Shown one piece after another: positions 35,509-39,475 of a DNA stretch of 39,475 bases. The notes under the pieces are model-generated. The model did no database searches. It saw nothing but the letters and a program-made list of their open reading frames with translations, and was not told where the DNA came from. Both the position numbers and the translations under genes were made by a program. The DNA comes from Candidatus Eiseniibacteriota bacterium (GTDB lineage: Bacteria; Joyebacterota; Joyebacteria; Joyebacterales; Joyebacteraceae): assembly GCA_030613615.1 (NCBI GenBank), contig JAUWLR010000011.1, positions 1 through 39,475 of the forward strand, written 5' to 3'. How positions within the stretch are numbered: the stretch's first letter is position 1; every line of letters begins with the position of its first letter.

Positions 35509-37446
35509 CTAACACTGCCGCCCACCGTTCAGCGCCACGACCTCGACGTCTCCCTCGACGACGCGCGCTGCCACCCTGCGCGCATCGGGGTTGGCCACCA
35601 GGAACCGCGCGAGCGGCTTGAGGAGCAGACCCTCGACCGTCCTGCCGAGGTTGCGCGCCCCGTATTCCCGGCTTGCCCCCCTCTCTACTATCTTCGCTAC
35701 GGCTTCGTCGGCCACCTCGAGTGAGATGGAACGGTTCGCCAGCCGCTCGTGGATGTCCTTGAGGTGGATCTTGACGATCTCCCTGAGAGCCTGGTCCGTC
35801 AGAGAATCGAAGAGGAGCACCTCGTCGATGCCGTCCATGAACTCCGGAGGGAAGAACTCCTCGATGGCGTCCTTCGCCTGCTGGAGATAGCGCTCGCTCT
35901 TGTTGTTGTCGTTGACGGCCCCGAACCCCACGGCGCCGTCGTCGTCCCGGCTCGGGACGATGTTCTCGGAGTTGGAGGTCATGATGATGGTCGAGTTCGA
36001 CAGGGGTAGTCTGGTGCCGTGGCCGTCGACGACGTGCCCGTCACGGAACATCTGCGTCAGCATGACCGCGACGTCGATGTGCGTGCGCTCGATGTGCTCG
36101 AAGACGATCACCGAATGCGGATGCTGTGCTACGGCGGTCGTCAGCTCCCCCTCATAATCCACGTCTCCCAGCTTCATTCCGACCAGGCGAGGCAACCCGT
36201 CCTCCGAGCCGTAGCGTGCCATGTTGAAGACGAGAAGCCGTGACTCGCTGCCGTAGAGCTCCTCGGCGAGGGCGCGCGCCAGTTCCGTCTTCCCCACACC
36301 GCTGGGCCCGACGAACAGGAAGACACCGTCGGGGCGAGCCGGGACCGCGTTCAGGTTGAGCTTCGTGACGCGGATAACGTCCGCCAGCTTCTTGATGCAC
36401 CCGTCCTGTCCCCTGATCCGTCTGCGGAGCCCTTCCTCCAACCCCGCCAACTGCGCGTGTCCCGAGCCCGACAACTTGTCAGACGGTATCCCGGTCCAGT
36501 CGGCCAGCGCGTCGGTCACCTGCTCGACACCCACGAGAGGAACTACGTCCGTGCCTGCGACCGACGTCGCCGACTTCGAGGCTGCGCGGTCCAGGAGATC
36601 GAGCGCCTTCCCGGGAAGGACACGCTCGCGTATGTACTCGTCAGACAGGTCGACGGCCGCCTCAACGGCACCGTCGTCCACGCGAACACCGTGGAACTCC
36701 TCCAACCCCCGCGCGGCATCTCTCAGGATCTCGACGGTCGTCTCTCTGCTCGGTTCACGCACGTCGACTCGCTGGAAGAGACTCTCGCACCAAGGCAGAG
36801 AGCGCACCACCTCCTGGTAGAGCGCGGGAGTGGTGCTGCCCAGGAGGTAGAGCCCCGGCTGGTGGCAGCCCATCTCCAGCAGGTAGGAGGCATTGAAGAG
36901 CCCGGACCTGGCCCCCACGCCGGTCACTCCCATGAAGCTCGTGATCCCGTTCAGGAACAGGATGACGTCCTCGCGGACCGTCGCCTCTCTGAGAGCGGCA
37001 AAGACGATCTTCTCGAAATCGCCGGTCTCGCTGACGCTCGCCAGAACTCTGTGGAAGGGAAGCTCGATGACGCGCCTGCCGACAAGCCGGCGCGGGACCC
37101 GGCCCTGCGATATCTCGCGGGCCAGCGTGAGAACGAGCGCCCGTTTGCCCACCCCGTTGGGCCCGACCAGGACCCCGGAGTGGCGCTCCCGCCGCTCCAG
37201 TATTTCCTTGATCTGTCTGAGCTCGGTCTCCCACAATTCGCCGTCGAGCGTGATCGTAAGCCGCGCGGCGATCTCCGTCAGGTCGATCCCCAGCTGACTG
37301 AGGACGGACATGCCCGGCGTCTGCACGGCCTCGTCCGTGTCCGACGTCGTGGAACCTCCCGACTCAGCGGTACGGGTCACGTCGGTGGCGTCGCCGGACT
37401 CCCGTGGGGCACTCGTCCCCTTCGAGTCGTCGGCTTCACGCGGCAC
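35509..37446 (-). CDS. ClpC/ClpB-like Hsp100 protein with degenerate ATPase sites (pseudo-unfoldase)
   Basis: 645 residues, colinear with ClpC over both AAA+ modules but without ClpN repeats or the coiled-coil M domain. A low-complexity N-terminus (1-45) comes first. In module 1 the P-loop is GPNGVGKR (95-102), Walker B ends in N-G (VILFLNG, 161-167) instead of D-E, the pore loop reads SVSETG, and the RRF arginine fingers are SLF (222-224). In module 2 the P-loop GPSGVGKT (380-387) is intact, but Walker B is VIVFEH (446-451), the pore GYVG is GDVD (427-430) and NRID is DGID (538-541). Sensor-2 GAR (596-598) and a ClpP-loop-like VGF (506-508) remain. I infer a nucleotide-binding scaffold or adaptor, not an active unfoldase. 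It overlaps cvpA by 11 bases and starts with GTG. Confidence 0.9.
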   Translation of the reverse strand: MPREADDSKGTSAPRESGDATDVTRTAESGGSTTSDTDEAVQTPGMSVLSQLGIDLTEIAARLTITLDGELWETELRQIKEILERRERHSGVLVGPNGVGKRALVLTLAREISQGRVPRRLVGRRVIELPFHRVLASVSETGDFEKIVFAALREATVREDVILFLNGITSFMGVTGVGARSGLFNASYLLEMGCHQPGLYLLGSTTPALYQEVVRSLPWCESLFQRVDVREPSRETTVEILRDAARGLEEFHGVRVDDGAVEAAVDLSDEYIRERVLPGKALDLLDRAASKSATSVAGTDVVPLVGVEQVTDALADWTGIPSDKLSGSGHAQLAGLEEGLRRRIRGQDGCIKKLADVIRVTKLNLNAVPARPDGVFLFVGPSGVGKTELARALAEELYGSESRLLVFNMARYGSEDGLPRLVGMKLGDVDYEGELTTAVAQHPHSVIVFEHIERTHIDVAVMLTQMFRDGHVVDGHGTRLPLSNSTIIMTSNSENIVPSRDDDGAVGFGAVNDNNKSERYLQQAKDAIEEFFPPEFMDGIDEVLLFDSLTDQALREIVKIHLKDIHERLANRSISLEVADEAVAKIVERGASREYGARNLGRTVEGLLLKPLARFLVANPDARRVAARVVEGDVEVVALNGGRQC

Positions 37447-38107
37447 GGGCTGTGACCTCGATGCTCTCCACGACCGCGAAACCGACAGCAGGCCAGCCGG
37501 CCCTCGCAGGTGCCGCCACGTCTATGAGGGTGACGCTCGGCTCCTCTTCACTCTCCTCGTCCTTACTCGGCCCCTCTCGCCTGGCCTTCTCCCACTCCCG
37601 TCGAAGCTTGACGTAGTGTTCCTCCACCATCTCGCGCGCCACGTCTGGCGCAAACACGACTATGGTGTCCGTCACGTGGATGACCATCGGCGCGACGACC
37701 GACCTCGCGACGCCGGCGTTGGCCTGCAGTCCTGCCATCCCGACGATGAGCAGCAGCACGCCCGTGAAGAGGCTGGCCATGACCAGGCCGAGCACGCCTC
37801 CCGCGAGCCTGTCCATCCATCTCAGGGATGCCAGCTTGAGAGCCTTGGAGATTATCCGGCCGACGACGCTGACGAGGATGAGCACGACGACGAAGACGAG
37901 CAGGAATCCGAGAATCGCCCGGGCATCCGCGCCTATCTGCAGGCGCGAGAACAGAGTGTTGACCACCTCCTGGTAGTTGGCAGCCGCGATCACGATGCCG
38001 AGCACGAGAGCCGCTATCCCGAAGATCCCTCGCACGAAGCCGTTGGCCAGCCCCTTACCCAGACCGACCGCAAGGATGATCACTATGATGATGTCTACCC
38101 AGTTCAT
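37436..38107 (-). CDS. cvpA: CvpA-family inner-membrane protein
   Basis: 223 residues. The N-terminal half has about four transmembrane segments with the family pattern MNWVDIIIVIILAVGLGKGLANGFVRGIFG. A soluble charged segment follows (EKARREGPSKDEESEEEPS). CvpA proteins are linked to colicin V export, biofilm formation and envelope stress, with no settled molecular role. The ATG at 38107 has AGGAGGG just upstream. It is first in an operon with the Clp-like protein (11-base overlap) and an aldehyde dehydrogenase, preceded by a good promoter. Confidence 0.88.
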   Translation of the reverse strand: MNWVDIIIVIILAVGLGKGLANGFVRGIFGIAALVLGIVIAAANYQEVVNTLFSRLQIGADARAILGFLLVFVVVLILVSVVGRIISKALKLASLRWMDRLAGGVLGLVMASLFTGVLLLIVGMAGLQANAGVARSVVAPMVIHVTDTIVVFAPDVAREMVEEHYVKLRREWEKARREGPSKDEESEEEPSVTLIDVAAPARAGWPAVGFAVVESIEVTARAA

Positions 38108-38155
38108 GTTCCCTCCTGCACTTGCTTCCCTGCCTGCGCGGACCTTGTCCGCGTC

Positions 38156-38184
38156 ACGCTAGCATCGCACGTCAGCCCTGTCAA
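38156..38184 (-). promoter_or_regulatory. Promoter of the cvpA-clp-like-aldH operon
   Basis: On the minus strand TTGACA at 38179-38184, a 17-base spacer and TAGCGT at 38156-38161. The predicted start is about 40 bases before the cvpA ATG. It has the same layout as the promoter before the TPR gene. Confidence 0.6.
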
Positions 38185-38412
38185 GCGAGCTTCCGGAGTC
38201 TCCAAGGTAACGCATGGGTACATCGTGACCCACCCAGTCGGGTGAGGAAGTTGGCTTGCTTCGGGCGCAGGAGCCACAGGCGATTGAAGGAGATCCTGGC
38301 CTCTGAGGCCTTCAGACGGCCCAGACATCGCTCCAACAAGAGAAAGGGGGACACAAAGAGACGCCTCCGTTAGACTGCGTGTCGACTAGAACGCACAGAC
38401 AGCGAGGTGCTC
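38185..38412. other. Intergenic segment between the cvpA promoter and the transposase
   Basis: No credible gene is seen. It contains a small hairpin (38231-38244, CACCC-loop-GGGTG), a GGCCTC/GAGGCC palindrome near 38300, and a GGGGGACAC motif at about 38346-38354 that might mark the left end of the insertion sequence. The other end lies outside the window, so terminal repeats cannot be compared. Confidence 0.4.
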
Positions 38413-39475
38413 ATGTGTCCCATTGGATACTATAACATGATCCGCTCCAAGAACCACATCTACGATCTCAGACTCGGCATGGTCCGATACGCCGCGAAGC
38501 ACGGCATCCGTCAGACCGCCATCCACTTCCAGTGCTCCAGGAACACCGTCAGGAAGTGGGTCAGACGCTTCAAAGCGCACGGTCTCCGGGGACTCCGTGG
38601 TCATAGCAGAGCTCCACACTCCTGTCCTCACAAAACATCTCCTCAGGACGAGAAGATCATCCTCATACACGTCAGGCGCGTCCCCGGCTTCGGCGCAAGG
38701 AGACTCAGGAACGAGTTCGATCTGCCATACGGCGTCGGCTCCATCGCACGCGTCAAACGCGAGAACGGGCTCAGCAGAAAACGGCCGCGGAAGCACAAGA
38801 AGAGAAACGATCTCAGGGCCATCAAACAGGCCTACAAGCCCTTCACACGCTTCCAGATGGACATCAAGTATCTCAACGACATCCCAAACTACTATGTCCC
38901 CATGGAGCAGCTCGGCCTCCCGCGATACCAGTACACCATCAGGGAACTCGCCACCGGCGCTCAGTTCGTCTCGTACGCCGACTCCATCTCGGTCGTATAC
39001 ACCGAGTTGACCGTCAGACGACTCCTCGACCACATCAGAGAACTCGGTATCGATCTCTCAGAGGTCGATGTCCAGACCGACAACGGCAGTGAGTTCGGCG
39101 GCAACGCCCGTACTGAAAAGGACAGGGGCTTCGTACACGCCATCGAGAAGATCATGGGAGCCGCGCACACCTACATCCCGCCTGGATGCAGCAACGCGAA
39201 CGCCGATGTCGAGTCCGTACACGCTACCATCGAAACTGACTTCTTCGATGTCGAACGGTTCTCATCTCGAGCCGACTTCTTCGCTAAGATCACTACCTAC
39301 CAGCTCTACTACAACCTCGCTCACCCCATCAGCACCCGTGGTGACCGCTCTCCCTTCGAGATCCTCCGTAACAGGGACCCTACTCTTGACCCACGTCTCT
39401 TCATGCTGCTACCGTGTGATCTTGATCGCACCCTCAGACGCGCCCACCTGGGTCATGATGTACCCGGTCTAACCG
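38350..39475 (+). mobile_element. Insertion sequence, left part (right end outside window)
   Basis: The boundary on the left is only a guess from the GGGGGACAC motif and the change in base composition. The transposase inside is described separately. No target duplication can be checked because the right end is not included. Confidence 0.5.
38413..39475 (+). CDS. IS481/IS3-like DDE transposase (3' truncated by window end)
   Basis: Open from ATG at 38413 to the window edge without a stop: at least 354 residues. A helix-turn-helix region (about residues 18-62, RQTAIHFQCSRNTVRKWVRRF) is followed by an integrase-core domain with the catalytic acids Asp150 (QMDIKYL), Asp223 (QTDNGSEF) and Glu267 (NADVESVHATIE). 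The 43-residue second spacing is longer than the D35E norm, because of an insert after GSEFGG. GAGGT lies a few bases upstream of the ATG. Codon use, with heavy ATC, CTC, AGA and AGG, differs from the neighbouring genes. It appears intact as far as seen. Confidence 0.9.
   Translation, partial: MCPIGYYNMIRSKNHIYDLRLGMVRYAAKHGIRQTAIHFQCSRNTVRKWVRRFKAHGLRGLRGHSRAPHSCPHKTSPQDEKIILIHVRRVPGFGARRLRNEFDLPYGVGSIARVKRENGLSRKRPRKHKKRNDLRAIKQAYKPFTRFQMDIKYLNDIPNYYVPMEQLGLPRYQYTIRELATGAQFVSYADSISVVYTELTVRRLLDHIRELGIDLSEVDVQTDNGSEFGGNARTEKDRGFVHAIEKIMGAAHTYIPPGCSNANADVESVHATIETDFFDVERFSSRADFFAKITTYQLYYNLAHPISTRGDRSPFEILRNRDPTLDPRLFMLLPCDLDRTLRRAHLGHDVPGLT

Noticed and set aside
35509-37446. Simple pseudogene or sequencing error
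   Set aside because: The frame is intact for 645 codons with host-like codon use, and the changes fall specifically on catalytic and pore positions while the fold is preserved.
36457-37455. 332-codon open frame on the plus strand
   Set aside because: It is antisense to the Clp-like gene, which aligns along its whole length to ClpC.
38122-38373. Small plus-strand gene between cvpA and the IS
   Set aside because: No Shine-Dalgarno and Arg/Pro-rich random-looking composition; it overlaps the cvpA promoter.
38386-39033. 215-codon open frame on the minus strand
   Set aside because: It is antisense to the transposase, which carries all three catalytic acids in the plus frame.

Overview
The window is a 39.5 kb piece of a high-GC, Gram-negative-type (diderm) bacterial chromosome. 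LptE (LPS assembly), a FadL-type outer-membrane protein, MEP-pathway isoprenoid synthesis (dxs, prenyl synthase), RNase Y and a secreted M28 peptidase with a FlgD-like/T9SS-like C-terminal domain together point to an uncultured phylum near the FCB superphylum (Eisenbacteria/Krumholzibacteriota-like). That placement is inference. No 16S or other decisive marker is present. TTG and GTG starts are common. Several promoters fit TTGACA-N17-TAnnnT.

Layout. 1-1580 (+): the end of a secreted protein, then a TPR membrane protein with its own promoter and terminator. 1741-33947 (-): an almost unbroken run of housekeeping genes, often overlapping. In transcription order from the right: tRNA-Val and an attenuator-like terminator, infC-rpmI-rplT-pheS-pheT, a ZapB-like gene, zapA, a candidate 6S RNA, rarA, rny, ymdB, folD, xseA-xseB, prenyl synthase, dxs, nadK, pgsA, a DUF362 ferredoxin-like protein, tRNA-Arg, M28 peptidase, a small membrane protein, a HAD-phosphatase/lipid-kinase fusion, a UDP-sugar dehydrogenase and epimerase, an atypical NtrC-type regulator, lptE, holA, nth, a FadL-like porin, leuS and small unknown genes. 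34065-38107 (-): a separate operon of cvpA, a Clp-like protein and an aldehyde dehydrogenase. 38413-39475 (+): an IS transposase running off the window edge.

Functionally, the window combines translation (leuS, pheST, infC, L35, L20, two tRNAs), DNA repair and replication (nth, holA, xseAB, rarA), envelope and surface-sugar synthesis, isoprenoid supply and RNA turnover.

The most unusual content is a set of recognisable enzymes or regulators that lack key residues. The Clp/Hsp100 homologue at 35509-37446 has lost both Walker B acid pairs, both sets of arginine fingers, both pore-loop tyrosines and the N and M domains, yet keeps an intact second P-loop. The sigma-54-type regulator at 8722-10116 has a pseudo-receiver and no GAFTGA loop. 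FolD lacks the cyclohydrolase lysine. YmdB has Asp for a metal-binding Asn. Other notable points are a HAD/CTP-dependent lipid kinase fusion, a possible ATC start, an infC-rpmI overlap of 53 nt, and a 6S RNA candidate with an internal duplication.
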